Shown here: one piece after another, positions 16,994 to 25,793 of the stretch
Position numbering within the stretch: the stretch's first letter is position 1
Layout of the letters: each line of letters opens with the position of its first letter
Assembly: GCF_013694105.1 (NCBI RefSeq)
Contig: NZ_JACEFG010000002.1
Coordinates: 930,001-994,000, forward strand
DNA from: Halobacillus locisalis
Lineage (GTDB): Bacteria; Bacillota; Bacilli; Bacillales; Halobacillaceae
DNA length: 64,000 nucleotides
Reading direction: 5' to 3'
The notes under the pieces: model-generated
What the model saw: only the letters and a program-made list of their open reading frames with translations
Told to the model about the DNA's origin: nothing
Database searches by the model: none
Program-made: the position numbers and the translations under genes

Positions 16994-19374
16994 CGACTCT
17001 CCTTCGTTTTTCGGTCTTTTCGTTGATAGATCGCTTGAACGAAGCGTGCTAACTGAAGGATCATGCCTTTTTTCATTTCGAAATACGTGTGATTGAACAC
17101 GTCCAGGCCATCATTTTGATAGAGGCGAAGAGGGTCTTCTTGTTGATACTGCCTGATGCCGACGCCTTCTTTCAAACGGTTCATCATTTCCAAGTGTCGA
17201 ATCCACTGCTGATCGAGAACAGCGAGGGCTGCTTGTCTCAGACGGTTTTGGAGCATGCGGTGTTCTTGGAAGGATTCGAGCTGTCCTTGATATGCGCCCG
17301 CTACCTCTTGTACGTATGCTCGAACGTCTTCGATGCTTTCCATTTTCTTCTCAGTAAGTTTGGTTTGAACACTTGGTGCCGCGCGGTTCAATTCTGTTTC
17401 TACCTGATCCAGTGGCCAGTCTTCCGGAACGATGGTCTCTGGACAGTACTTATCAATCAATTGATCGAAGTAGGACGGGATCATAGGAGAAACGAGTTTG
17501 ATGATATCATCGTCCTCTAGTAAACGGTCGCGAAGTTCATAGACGACCTCTCGCTGATCGTTCACGACGTCGTCGAGTTTCAAGGTGAACTCACGGATGT
17601 TGTAGTTACTACCTTCACTGATTTTCTGGACGGTATCGATGAATTTCGTCAAGTCCTTATTGAGCACGAGTCCGTTGTCATCGGTTTTGATCGATTTTTT
17701 CTTCCGTTCGACTTCTTCCTCTGCGAAGCGGTGCATCATATCATCATCAATCGAAATGATGAACTGTGTGGAACCAGGATCACCTTGGCGTCCGGAACGG
17801 CCTTTCAGCTGGTTATCAATACGGCGCGCTTCGTGGCGCTCTGTACCAAGAACGTGTAAACCGCCTAGCTCGGCCACACCTTCACCTAGCATGATGTCGG
17901 TGCCTCGACCAGCCATATTCGTTGCAATCGTGATGTTGCCTTTCTGACCGGCAAGTGAAATCAAGCGGACTTCTTGTTCGACACTCTTAGCATTCAATAG
18001 CTCGAAGGCGATTCCTTCTTCTTCTAAGTAATCAGCGATTTTTTCTGATTGAAGGATGGAGGTCGTACCGATCAAAATCGGTTGTCCTGTTGCATGACGC
18101 TCTTTCACTTCATCAACCATCGCTTTATACTTTTGTTCTTTGGTCATATAGACTTTATCAGGTTGATCAACACGGGCGATCGGTTTGTTCGTCGGAATCT
18201 TGATGACATCCATGCCATAAACCGTTTGGAACTCCTTTTCTTCCGTCTTCGCTGTACCAGTCATCCCTGATAGAACCGGGTACATACGGAAGTAGTTTTG
18301 AACCGTGATGGAAGCTTGGGTTTTGTTTTCTTCCGTAATTTCCAAGCCTTCTTTTGCTTCAATCGCTTGGTGAAGTCCGTCAGATAGCGTGCGGCCTTCC
18401 ATCATGCGGCCTGTGAACATGTCGATCAACTTCACTTCACCTTCGTGCACGATATAATCGACGTCGCGTTCGAACATGACATGCGCACGTACAGCTTGGA
18501 TGACGTAATGATAAAGGGTCTGGTGCTCAAGGTCGAATAGGTTTTGGATACCAAAGGCACGTTCTACTTTGGACATTCCTTGTTCTGTCAAGCTGACACC
18601 TTTGGTTTGTTTATCAAACGTATAGTCTTCATCTTCTTTAAATGAACGCCCGAGCTTTGCACAAACTTTATGTAAGTTCGCACTAGCCATCGTTTTTCCA
18701 GCGATGATCAGAGGGGTTTTCGCCTCGTCGATCAGCACACTATCAATCTCATCGATAATGGCATAGTGGTACGGGCGTTGAACTTGCTGATCTTTTTGTT
18801 GAGCCATATTGTCACGCAAGAAATCAAAGCCGAATTCATTCCCGATTCCATATGTGATATCGGCTTTGTAGGCTTGTTTCTTCTCTTCCGGACTGATTTG
18901 AGGGACATTCAACCCAACTTCTAATCCTAGGAATTCGTGAATCGGACCAATCGTCTCAAAGTCACGGCGAGCCAGGTATTCATTCACTGTGATGACGTGA
19001 ACGCCTTTTCCTTCCAACGCACGCAAGTAACTAGGAAGAGAGGCGACGAGGGTTTTCCCTTCTCCTGTAGGCATTTCTGAAATATTACCTTCTGTGAGAA
19101 CGAGGCCACCGATCAATTGGACATCGAAATGTCGCAACCCGATGACACGCTGTGATGCTTCACGCACTACGGCGAAGGCTTCATATTGAATATCGTAAAT
19201 GGAAGCACCATTTGCCAATTTCTCTTGAAACTCTGTCGTTTTTTGACGTAGCCCATCATCTGTCAGCTGTTTGATTTCAGCTTCCCATCCGTTGATGTGC
19301 TCGACTGATTTTCTATATTTTTTCAACTGTCGCTCGGTCTTGTCTCCGAACACTTTCTTCATTGAATCAATCAT
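16990..19374 (-). CDS. secA2: accessory preprotein translocase ATPase SecA2
   Basis: Second SecA-type motor; the housekeeping SecA is at 48495. With start ATG at 19374 (AAGGAGCG 8 nt upstream) it has 794 aa. Walker A PTGEGKT is at residues 102-108, the DEIDSVLIDEA Walker B follows, and helicase motifs include [22 protein letters not shown] and [10 protein letters not shown]. Unlike the other SecA it lacks the C-terminal CxC zinc-binding tail and ends RKTKESR, as SecA2 proteins do. Coupled to slaP, it probably exports a surface-layer or wall-associated subset of proteins. Confidence 0.92.
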   Translation of the reverse strand: MIDSMKKVFGDKTERQLKKYRKSVEHINGWEAEIKQLTDDGLRQKTTEFQEKLANGASIYDIQYEAFAVVREASQRVIGLRHFDVQLIGGLVLTEGNISEMPTGEGKTLVASLPSYLRALEGKGVHVITVNEYLARRDFETIGPIHEFLGLEVGLNVPQISPEEKKQAYKADITYGIGNEFGFDFLRDNMAQQKDQQVQRPYHYAIIDEIDSVLIDEAKTPLIIAGKTMASANLHKVCAKLGRSFKEDEDYTFDKQTKGVSLTEQGMSKVERAFGIQNLFDLEHQTLYHYVIQAVRAHVMFERDVDYIVHEGEVKLIDMFTGRMMEGRTLSDGLHQAIEAKEGLEITEENKTQASITVQNYFRMYPVLSGMTGTAKTEEKEFQTVYGMDVIKIPTNKPIARVDQPDKVYMTKEQKYKAMVDEVKERHATGQPILIGTTSILQSEKIADYLEEEGIAFELLNAKSVEQEVRLISLAGQKGNITIATNMAGRGTDIMLGEGVAELGGLHVLGTERHEARRIDNQLKGRSGRQGDPGSTQFIISIDDDMMHRFAEEEVERKKKSIKTDDNGLVLNKDLTKFIDTVQKISEGSNYNIREFTLKLDDVVNDQREVVYELRDRLLEDDDIIKLVSPMIPSYFDQLIDKYCPETIVPEDWPLDQVETELNRAAPSVQTKLTEKKMESIEDVRAYVQEVAGAYQGQLESFQEHRMLQNRLRQAALAVLDQQWIRHLEMMNRLKEGVGIRQYQQEDPLRLYQNDGLDVFNHTYFEMKKGMILQLARFVQAIYQRKDRKTKESR

Positions 19375-19628
19375 AGTTTTGACGCTCCTTGAAGTAGTAA
19401 TCACCAAATATTAGTTTATCATGAATTTGTGTCGAGTTACTAGACTATGAGGAAGGTTTTCAGGAGGGAAGGCCCTTCTCTTGACAAAATCCCCTATCTT
19501 TTTTACTAAATCTACTTATACGTATAGAAATCCCGGTCGGTATCATGGTATTCTAAGAGAAGTGAAAATTGCATACTATTGGAAATTCATTATAGTCAGT
19601 GGAATTACAAGTAATAGGAGGAAAAGCA

Positions 19629-20834
19629 ATGACAACTAGAAGGTCCGTCGTCGCATTTGTCGGTTTGTTGGTTTTGATGTTGTTTCCGTCAGTTGCTAAA
19701 GCCGAGGTCACCCACATAAATATGGGGGAAGCTGACGGTGTCGGAGTACATAAGGAATGGGAAGTACAGTTCAATGAAGGTGTCGAGGTCGTTGAGGACA
19801 GCTTAAGCGATGTGAACATTGTTGTGAAAGATTCCAATGGTGAGACGGTAGATGTACCGGACGCCTATTTGAAAAATAAAAATACAATTGTCGTACCTGC
19901 TCCTGAAAATGGATACCAAGGTGGTCAAAAGTATAAACTTTACGTTGGTAAATCCATTCAATTTAAATCAGGCGTAAATATGAGCGATCGTTATATGAAG
20001 ACATTTTACACAGAACGAGAAATTTTAGATCCACCAGCTCCAGGTGAAGATGTAGTGTCATACGGAACCGTAACATCCGATACGTTAAATATCCGTAAAG
20101 GTCCAGATGGAAGTGCAGAGAAACTTGGACAATATGTCGAAGGTGATCGTGTAGAGATTTACGGTTTTGAAGGGTACTGGGCTCAAATTCGTCACAATGG
20201 TGAAATTGGATATGTCCATAAGACCTATATGAAGCTTCGCGCTTTAACAGGCGGCGTTTTACAAGATCAAATCATCGTTCTCGATCCCGGTCATGGCGAT
20301 CATGATAATGGGGCTTCAGATCACGGCGGTTTTGAAAAGGATATTAACTTAGACGTATCGAAACGTGTTTATGACATATTAGAAGAAAAAGGTGCCGATG
20401 TTCGGATGACTCGTACGGATGATACCTTCTTAGAGCTATCTGAGCGTGTCGAGTATGGGGACAAGCAGATGGGGGACCTTTTCGTAAGTATCCATACGAA
20501 CGCTTACGTTGAAAGTGCTCACGGTACAGAAAGTTTCTGCTATGTTGATAAAACATCCAATGTAGAAGAGGGATGTTTACTAGCTGAGAAGATCCATGAA
20601 CAAATCGTTGATCTCGTTGGTATGTATGATCGAGGTGTAGTCGAAGGAACCCGTGGAGGATTCGGGGATTTCCACGTTATCCGTAACACGCACACACCTT
20701 CTGTTTTAGTCGAAATGGGCTTCCTAACGAACGATGGCGATGCTGAGAAATTGATGTCCGATTATTATCGCGATTTATATGCACAAGCCATTGCGACGGG
20801 TATTGAAAATTATTACAAAGAACCAGTTCAGTAA
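19629..20834 (+). CDS. secreted N-acetylmuramoyl-L-alanine amidase (paralogue 1)
   Basis: 401-aa exported autolysin. The ATG at 19629 follows TAGGAGG. Signal peptide to about residue 28 (VAKA), an SbsA-type Ig module (about 30-145, WEVQFNEGVEVVEDSL), a bacterial SH3 domain (about 155-210, SDTLNIRKGPDGS) and a C-terminal Amidase_3 zinc domain (about 218-400). Zinc-site residues fit DPGHGDHD, the Glu of FEKDINLD and SIHTN, with the catalytic Glu in VLVEMGFLTN. It cleaves the bond between MurNAc and the stem peptide. A close paralogue follows directly. Confidence 0.9.
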   Translation: MTTRRSVVAFVGLLVLMLFPSVAKAEVTHINMGEADGVGVHKEWEVQFNEGVEVVEDSLSDVNIVVKDSNGETVDVPDAYLKNKNTIVVPAPENGYQGGQKYKLYVGKSIQFKSGVNMSDRYMKTFYTEREILDPPAPGEDVVSYGTVTSDTLNIRKGPDGSAEKLGQYVEGDRVEIYGFEGYWAQIRHNGEIGYVHKTYMKLRALTGGVLQDQIIVLDPGHGDHDNGASDHGGFEKDINLDVSKRVYDILEEKGADVRMTRTDDTFLELSERVEYGDKQMGDLFVSIHTNAYVESAHGTESFCYVDKTSNVEEGCLLAEKIHEQIVDLVGMYDRGVVEGTRGGFGDFHVIRNTHTPSVLVEMGFLTNDGDAEKLMSDYYRDLYAQAIATGIENYYKEPVQ

Positions 20835-20844
20835 AAATGCAACG

Positions 20845-20877
20845 AGACCAGACAAAGGAGAGTTGTCTGGTCTTTTT
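20845..20877 (+). terminator. Rho-independent terminator between the amidase paralogues
   Basis: Perfect 11-bp stem AGACCAGACAA/TTGTCTGGTCT and a T tract, so the two amidases are mostly separate transcripts. Confidence 0.85.
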
Positions 20878-20920
20878 AAAGACAAGCATGTCTACAAATA
20901 AAAAAAGGTGAGGGATTAGG

Positions 20921-22126
20921 ATGACAACACGAAGATCGACTGTCTTGCTCTTGTCGTTATTGATGTTTTTGGTATTTCCGGTTATGGCTCAAGCTGAAGT
21001 GACTCATATCAATATGGGAGAAGCTGACGGAGTGAGTGTAAACAAGGAATGGGAAATACAGTTTAATGAAGGTGTCGAAATCGTCGAGGAAAGTCTCAGT
21101 AGTGTCAATATTGTCGTGAAAGATTCATTCGGGCAGACAGTGAACGTGCCTGATGCTTATGTTAAAGACAAGAATACGGTTGTAGTCCCGTCTCCTGAAG
21201 AAGGATATAGAGGCGGAGAGCAATACAAGCTTTATGTCGGGAAGACAATTGAATTCACATCTGGGGTGAAGATGCAAGATCGTTATGTGAAGACATTCAT
21301 TACAGAACGTGACGTGTTAGCTCCAGACCCAGGTGGAGACATTGTTTCCTATGGTACGGTAACATCCGATACATTGAATATTCGCAAAGAGCCGACGAGT
21401 GGTTCTGAGAAAGTAGGCGTGTTGGTTGAAGGAGACCGCGTCAATATTTATAACTTTGACGGATACTGGGCTGAAATACAGCATAATGGTCAGAAGGCAT
21501 ACGTTCATAAAACGTACATGAAGCTTCGTTCTACAACAGGCGGCGTGTTGCAGGATCAAATTATCGTCCTTGATCCGGGGCATGGTGGACATGATCCAGG
21601 AGCCGTTGGAAATGGTGGCCAGGAGAAAGAAATCGTCTTGGATGTATCAAAACGTGTATACGACCTTTTGAAGCAAAAAGGGGCTCAACCTCTTATGACC
21701 CGTGACGACGATACGTATCAAACATTAGGCGGTCGTGTGCAATATGCAGATGACAATAATAATGATATGTTTGTCAGTATTCATGCGAATGCCTCAACGA
21801 ATACGAACGTCAATGGGACCGAAACGTGGTGCCATGGCGGGAAGACATCCAACAAAGAAGAAGGTTGCCTTCTGGCGAAAAAAATTAACGAACAGATTGC
21901 TCAAATGACTGGTTTGAATGATCGAGGAGTAAAAGTAAGTGAATTGGGCACATGGAATGATTTTTATGTCATTCGTAATACGTTCGCACCTTCCGTTCTT
22001 GTAGAGCTTGCCTTCCTTTCGAACTCAGGAGATGCAGAAACGTTGTTGTCTGATTATTACCGAGATATTTATGCCAAAGCCATCGTGAAAGGCATTGAGA
22101 ATTACTACGCTTCACCGATTGAATAA
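20921..22126 (+). CDS. secreted N-acetylmuramoyl-L-alanine amidase (paralogue 2)
   Basis: 401 aa, the same length and domain order as paralogue 1: signal peptide ending AQA, SbsA-type Ig module (WEIQFNEGVEIVEESL), SH3 domain (SDTLNIRKEPTSG) and Amidase_3 domain with DPGHGGHDPGA, the Glu of GQEKEIVLD, SIHANAS and VLVELAFLSN. Here the loop after the first motif is the canonical GHGGHDPGA, whereas paralogue 1 has GHGDHDNGA, so the copies may differ in activity or wall target. A tandem duplication explains the pair. Confidence 0.9.
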   Translation: MTTRRSTVLLLSLLMFLVFPVMAQAEVTHINMGEADGVSVNKEWEIQFNEGVEIVEESLSSVNIVVKDSFGQTVNVPDAYVKDKNTVVVPSPEEGYRGGEQYKLYVGKTIEFTSGVKMQDRYVKTFITERDVLAPDPGGDIVSYGTVTSDTLNIRKEPTSGSEKVGVLVEGDRVNIYNFDGYWAEIQHNGQKAYVHKTYMKLRSTTGGVLQDQIIVLDPGHGGHDPGAVGNGGQEKEIVLDVSKRVYDLLKQKGAQPLMTRDDDTYQTLGGRVQYADDNNNDMFVSIHANASTNTNVNGTETWCHGGKTSNKEEGCLLAKKINEQIAQMTGLNDRGVKVSELGTWNDFYVIRNTFAPSVLVELAFLSNSGDAETLLSDYYRDIYAKAIVKGIENYYASPIE

Positions 22127-22132
22127 ATACAG

Positions 22133-22170
22133 AAAGACCGGGTGGTGTGCCAGCACTGACCCGGTCTTTT
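22133..22170 (+). terminator. Rho-independent terminator
   Basis: Stem AAAGACCGGG/CCCGGTCTTT with an internal TGGTG-containing loop, then T residues. Confidence 0.8.
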
Positions 22171-22453
22171 AAAATAATGAAACTTTAGTCTGGCCAATTC
22201 GTCTAATAGATATACATAATTCGACGGATCTTTTTTACATTTTTGTTGCATCTTAATGAAATGTGTTTAGAAGTTGTCATTAAAGGTTAACGAACTATAG
22301 GTAAAAAACTACTTATTGTATAGCGGAACTTGTGCTATAATCGTCTAGGATTAGCATTTACAACATGATGAAAATTATACAAAAAAGTATGGAAAAATAT
22401 ATCTGCTTTACACGGAAGCCTGTGAGGACATACTAAACTTGAGGAGGGTCTTT

Positions 22454-23500
22454 ATGGAGTATAAGGCCTTGTTGTTCTGTTTTATTGCGTCTATTCTAAT
22501 TACACCAATCGTAAAGAAAATCGCAATAAAAATTGGAGCGACGGATCAACCGAATCATCGAAAAGTGCATAAAATCGTCATGCCACGACTTGGCGGTTTA
22601 GCGATATTCTTAAGTTTTGCTGCCGGGATGTTAATTTTCTTCCCGAAAAGTGATTTGACATGGCCCGTTCTAATCGGTGCGACCATCATCATCATTACAG
22701 GCGTTTTGGATGACATGATGGAATTGTCACCGAAGCTGAAACTTGCCGGCCAATTGGTTGCTGCTGGGGTAGTAGTGAACGGTGGCGTGCTCGTCGAATT
22801 CATCAACTTGCCTTTCGGCGGTCAAATTGATTTCGGCTATTTAAGTATTCCTATTACCATCTTATGGATTGTCGGCATAACGAACGCGATTAACTTGATT
22901 GACGGTTTAGACGGGTTGGCTGCAGGTGTGTCATCGATCGCCTTGCTGACCATTTCCGGAATGGCGATTACAATGGGGAACGTCTTCGTTGTATTTGCTG
23001 GACTCATGATGCTTGGTGCTACAGTTGGTTTCCTTATTTACAACTTCTACCCAGCGAAAATTTTCATGGGCGATACAGGAGCACTGTTCTTAGGCTTTAT
23101 GATCAGTGTGCTGTCGCTGCTTGGGTTTAAAAACGTTACGTTATTCTCTTTCATTATTCCTGTCATTATTCTTGGTGTTCCGATTTCGGACACGCTATTT
23201 GCCATCGTTCGACGAATCATTCAGCGTAAACCTTTATCTGCACCAGATAAATCACATTTGCACCACTGCTTAATCAATTTAGGCTACAGCCACCCTGAAA
23301 CGGTCTTAATGATTTATGCAGTAGCCGCATTATTCAGTTTAGCGGCTGTCATCTTCACGAAAGCTACGATGTTTGGCGCGATCTTCGTCATCGCCTTCCT
23401 CGTCTTGATGGTTGAACTGATTGTTGAAATGACTGGTTTAATCGGTAAAGATTATAAACCGATATTGAATTTAATAAGGGATTATCGCACGAGACGATAA
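22454..23500 (+). CDS. tagO: undecaprenyl-phosphate N-acetylglucosaminyl 1-phosphate transferase
   Basis: Starts wall teichoic acid synthesis by moving GlcNAc-1-phosphate from UDP-GlcNAc to undecaprenyl phosphate. The 348-aa integral membrane protein has about eleven hydrophobic segments and the family motifs DDMMELSPKLKL, NLIDGLDGLAAG, GDTGALFLGF and the cytoplasmic APDKSHLHHCL loop. ATG 22454 is chosen because GAGGAGGG (22441-22448) lies 5 nt upstream. It sits among autolysins and an LCP protein, consistent with wall polymer assembly. Confidence 0.9.
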   Translation: MEYKALLFCFIASILITPIVKKIAIKIGATDQPNHRKVHKIVMPRLGGLAIFLSFAAGMLIFFPKSDLTWPVLIGATIIIITGVLDDMMELSPKLKLAGQLVAAGVVVNGGVLVEFINLPFGGQIDFGYLSIPITILWIVGITNAINLIDGLDGLAAGVSSIALLTISGMAITMGNVFVVFAGLMMLGATVGFLIYNFYPAKIFMGDTGALFLGFMISVLSLLGFKNVTLFSFIIPVIILGVPISDTLFAIVRRIIQRKPLSAPDKSHLHHCLINLGYSHPETVLMIYAVAALFSLAAVIFTKATMFGAIFVIAFLVLMVELIVEMTGLIGKDYKPILNLIRDYRTRR

Positions 23501-23507
23501 ACGATAG

Positions 23508-23544
23508 AGCTTTTCCGGAGTATGCCTCTGGAAGAGCTTTTTTT
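23508..23544 (+). terminator. Rho-independent terminator of tagO
   Basis: A 13-bp stem (23508-23520 with 23526-23538) including G-T wobbles, followed by seven T residues. Confidence 0.8.
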
Positions 23545-23571
23545 GTTTCTGCGCGGTTGTTGGGGAGGGGC

Positions 23572-23750
23572 TAGTGTCCGGAATAACGGAGCGGTTGTCT
23601 GAATAGTGGGTGTAGATGTCCGAAAAAGGCTATCAAATGTCGGAATTAGAACCAAATGTCTGAATAAGCGAGGTGCTTGTCCGGATTACGAACATCGATG
23701 TCCTGAAAAGCGCCGCATTTGTCCGAATAGCCCGAACAAATGTCCGAATT
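23572..23750 (-). repeat. 21-bp-period TCGGACA array 3 (9 units, minus orientation)
   Basis: The complement TGTCC/TGTCT occurs at 23575, 23596, 23617, 23638, 23657, 23678, 23699, 23720 and 23741. All steps are 21 bp except one of 19. Several units read TGTCCGAA. The array lies behind the tagO terminator, in the opposite orientation to arrays 1 and 2. Confidence 0.85.
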
Positions 23751-23941
23751 TTGTTTCAGACTGATCCACCAAACATTCTACAGACTTACAAAATAAATAT
23801 TTCCGGGGTAATATTCGCCAAACTTCTACTATATCCACCTTTTGGTATCATAACCAAGTATTTATGAACTTTTTGACTATTTAATTGCCCTCCATGAACC
23901 GATATAATAATTGGTAGATTACTAGTTTGGGAGGAATACAA

Positions 23942-25489
23942 TTGAAAAAATGGTTAATGAGTGTAATCTTGATCACTTTTTCCATATGTTCGTTCAGTGG
24001 ATTAGCTTTTGCAGATGAGAACGTGGAGACCTGGGTAGATCGATTAAATGTATCCCCAGATAAAGAGTGGAACATTACGTTTAATACGAGTATTACTGAA
24101 GAAACAGTGAATGATGAAAGTGTGTTTGTAAAAAACACAGAAACGGGAGAGAAGATTGACGTCAGTCTTAACCTGATCAATGATGGAGAGAATTTGGTTA
24201 TTGAACCGGCTCAACCGTATACGGTCGATCAAGCGTATGAGCTACATATTAAGAACGGTTTGACGTCCGTTCAAGGAGAAGAAACGTTGAAAAAGGCGAT
24301 CATCCTGCCATTCAACGTATCGAAGGCTTATCAGATTGTGAAATTGCAAAGTGGGCCGAAAGACTGGGAGCTTGCCTCGTCATACGATACGTTAGATGAA
24401 GCGGTCGCTGAAGCGAAACAGGAGGATGGTAAAGAAGGTGTCATTCACGAAGGACAACTGATGTGGGCACCAAAAGGGAGTCAATTGTTCTCGAAAGGAT
24501 TCACTTATTTGTATAGTGACGAGCAATTAAAGGATGCATACAGCTATGTCAGTGGCAGCAACGAGATGGAGTATGTACGTTCGACAGAGAACTCGATTGA
24601 AGTCGTACTCGCAGGAGAGACTTACTTCATTGATCATGATAGTGCAGCGCTTGTTCCTGAACCATTTAAGGAGGGAGGATCCTATTATGAAAATGTCGGA
24701 GGAGACTTGTATCACCGCCTTTACTTAAACGGCTACAGCCCCTCTTATAATTATGGACAAGCCCCAGCTGACCTAGAAGAGGGGGAAAAGGTCTATAGCC
24801 CTGATGGGTCCTTCAATTGGGAGGATGCGAAGTTCTTCAACGATCTTCTTTTGACGAAACAATCGCATTATAATGAAGAGCAATTGGATCAATTCTTGGA
24901 AGAACAATATCCATATGATAACGAGAACCGACTAGCAGGTCTTGGTGAAGCCTTCATTGCTGCTGAAGAGAAATATGATGTCAACGCTCTATATCTGATG
25001 GCTCATGCCATTCATGAAAGCGCGTGGGGCACAAGTGATATTGCGCGTGATAAAAATAACTTGTATGGATATAAAGCTTACGACGGGAGCGCTTATGACA
25101 GTGCGGAAACCTTCGAATCTTTAGAGTCTGGCATTGATTTTATTGCGAAAAAAGTATTGGACGAAGAATACTTGAACCCTGTGAACTGGAAGTATTACGG
25201 TGCGTACCTTGGGGATAAGTCAGGCGGGATGAATATTAAATATGCATCCGATCCATTCTGGGGACAGAAAATCGCTGGTTACATGTACCGTGCAGACAAG
25301 TTCCTTGGTGGTCATGATCGCAAGTTGCTTGAAGACGGCTATGTGGTCGAAGAGAAGTTCTTGACGGAAGAAGAGAAGAAAGAGCAAGAAGAGGAAGAGA
25401 ACGATGACGAAGATAACACGGATGATGAAGGGACAGATCCTGAACCTGACAATCCGGAAGATCCAGTAGATGAGGAAACAACTCCATAA
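23942..25489 (+). CDS. secreted endo-beta-N-acetylglucosaminidase (GH73-type)
   Basis: 515-aa exported autolysin with a TTG start behind GGGAGGA. Signal peptide to about residue 24 (LAFA), an SbsA-type Ig module (about 27-125, EWNITFNTSITEETV), a central unassigned region, and a glucosaminidase domain (about 335-450) with the catalytic-Glu motif HAIHESAWGTS, NLYGYKAYD and SGIDFIAKKVL. The last ~45 residues are an acidic Glu/Asp/Pro tail. It probably cuts glycan strands after GlcNAc, complementing the amidases upstream. Similar to LytD-type enzymes. Confidence 0.85.
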   Translation: MKKWLMSVILITFSICSFSGLAFADENVETWVDRLNVSPDKEWNITFNTSITEETVNDESVFVKNTETGEKIDVSLNLINDGENLVIEPAQPYTVDQAYELHIKNGLTSVQGEETLKKAIILPFNVSKAYQIVKLQSGPKDWELASSYDTLDEAVAEAKQEDGKEGVIHEGQLMWAPKGSQLFSKGFTYLYSDEQLKDAYSYVSGSNEMEYVRSTENSIEVVLAGETYFIDHDSAALVPEPFKEGGSYYENVGGDLYHRLYLNGYSPSYNYGQAPADLEEGEKVYSPDGSFNWEDAKFFNDLLLTKQSHYNEEQLDQFLEEQYPYDNENRLAGLGEAFIAAEEKYDVNALYLMAHAIHESAWGTSDIARDKNNLYGYKAYDGSAYDSAETFESLESGIDFIAKKVLDEEYLNPVNWKYYGAYLGDKSGGMNIKYASDPFWGQKIAGYMYRADKFLGGHDRKLLEDGYVVEEKFLTEEEKKEQEEEENDDEDNTDDEGTDPEPDNPEDPVDEETTP

Positions 25490-25496
25490 TGAGTGA

Positions 25497-25527
25497 ACGC
25501 CCTTGCAAAGTAGCAAGGGCGTTTTTT
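25497..25527 (+). terminator. Rho-independent terminator of the glucosaminidase
   Basis: Perfect 10-bp stem ACGCCCTTGC/GCAAGGGCGT and six T residues. Confidence 0.85.
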
Positions 25528-25590
25528 GGTAGGACGGATTTTTGCCGTGACGTCAGTCTGAACACTTTTTTGTGGTTGAGTAGCCTGAAA

Positions 25591-25730
25591 GCGCAGAGAG
25601 AGTCTGTATCTCCGCGTCTTTGAAGGAGGGAGCGTTTCATAAGCGCTTAGAGAGAGGCGATCACCTCAGTTTTTATGGAAGATGATTCTTAAAAGTGTGA
25701 CGAGGAGATTCCTCTCCACACTTTTGGCAT
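25591..25730 (+). repeat. 52-bp-period repeat array, locus 2 (three copies)
   Basis: Copies begin at 25591 (GCGCAGAGAGAG), 25643 (GCGCTTAGAGAGAG) and 25695 (GTGTGACGAGGAG), each 52 bp apart. The third forms a strong hairpin, AAAAGTGTG with CACACTTTT and an inner GAGGA/TCCTC. A weaker half-copy (TTGCCGTGA) starts near 25542. Confidence 0.6.
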
Positions 25731-25753
25731 GCTGCCTCGTTAAAAAAAGCTTT

Positions 25754-25787
25754 GAAAAAGCATGCAAGTCAGTGGCCTGCATGCTTC
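25754..25787 (-). terminator. Rho-independent terminator of the LCP gene
   Basis: On the minus strand AAGCATGCA pairs with TGCATGCTT and is followed by TTTTT. Confidence 0.75.
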
Positions 25788-25793
25788 TATCTA

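Noticed and set aside
23873-23908. Promoter ahead of the glucosaminidase (TATAAT at 23903, ACCGATAT at 23898)
   Set aside because: No -35 element fits either the SigA or the SigD spacing, so I did not list it.
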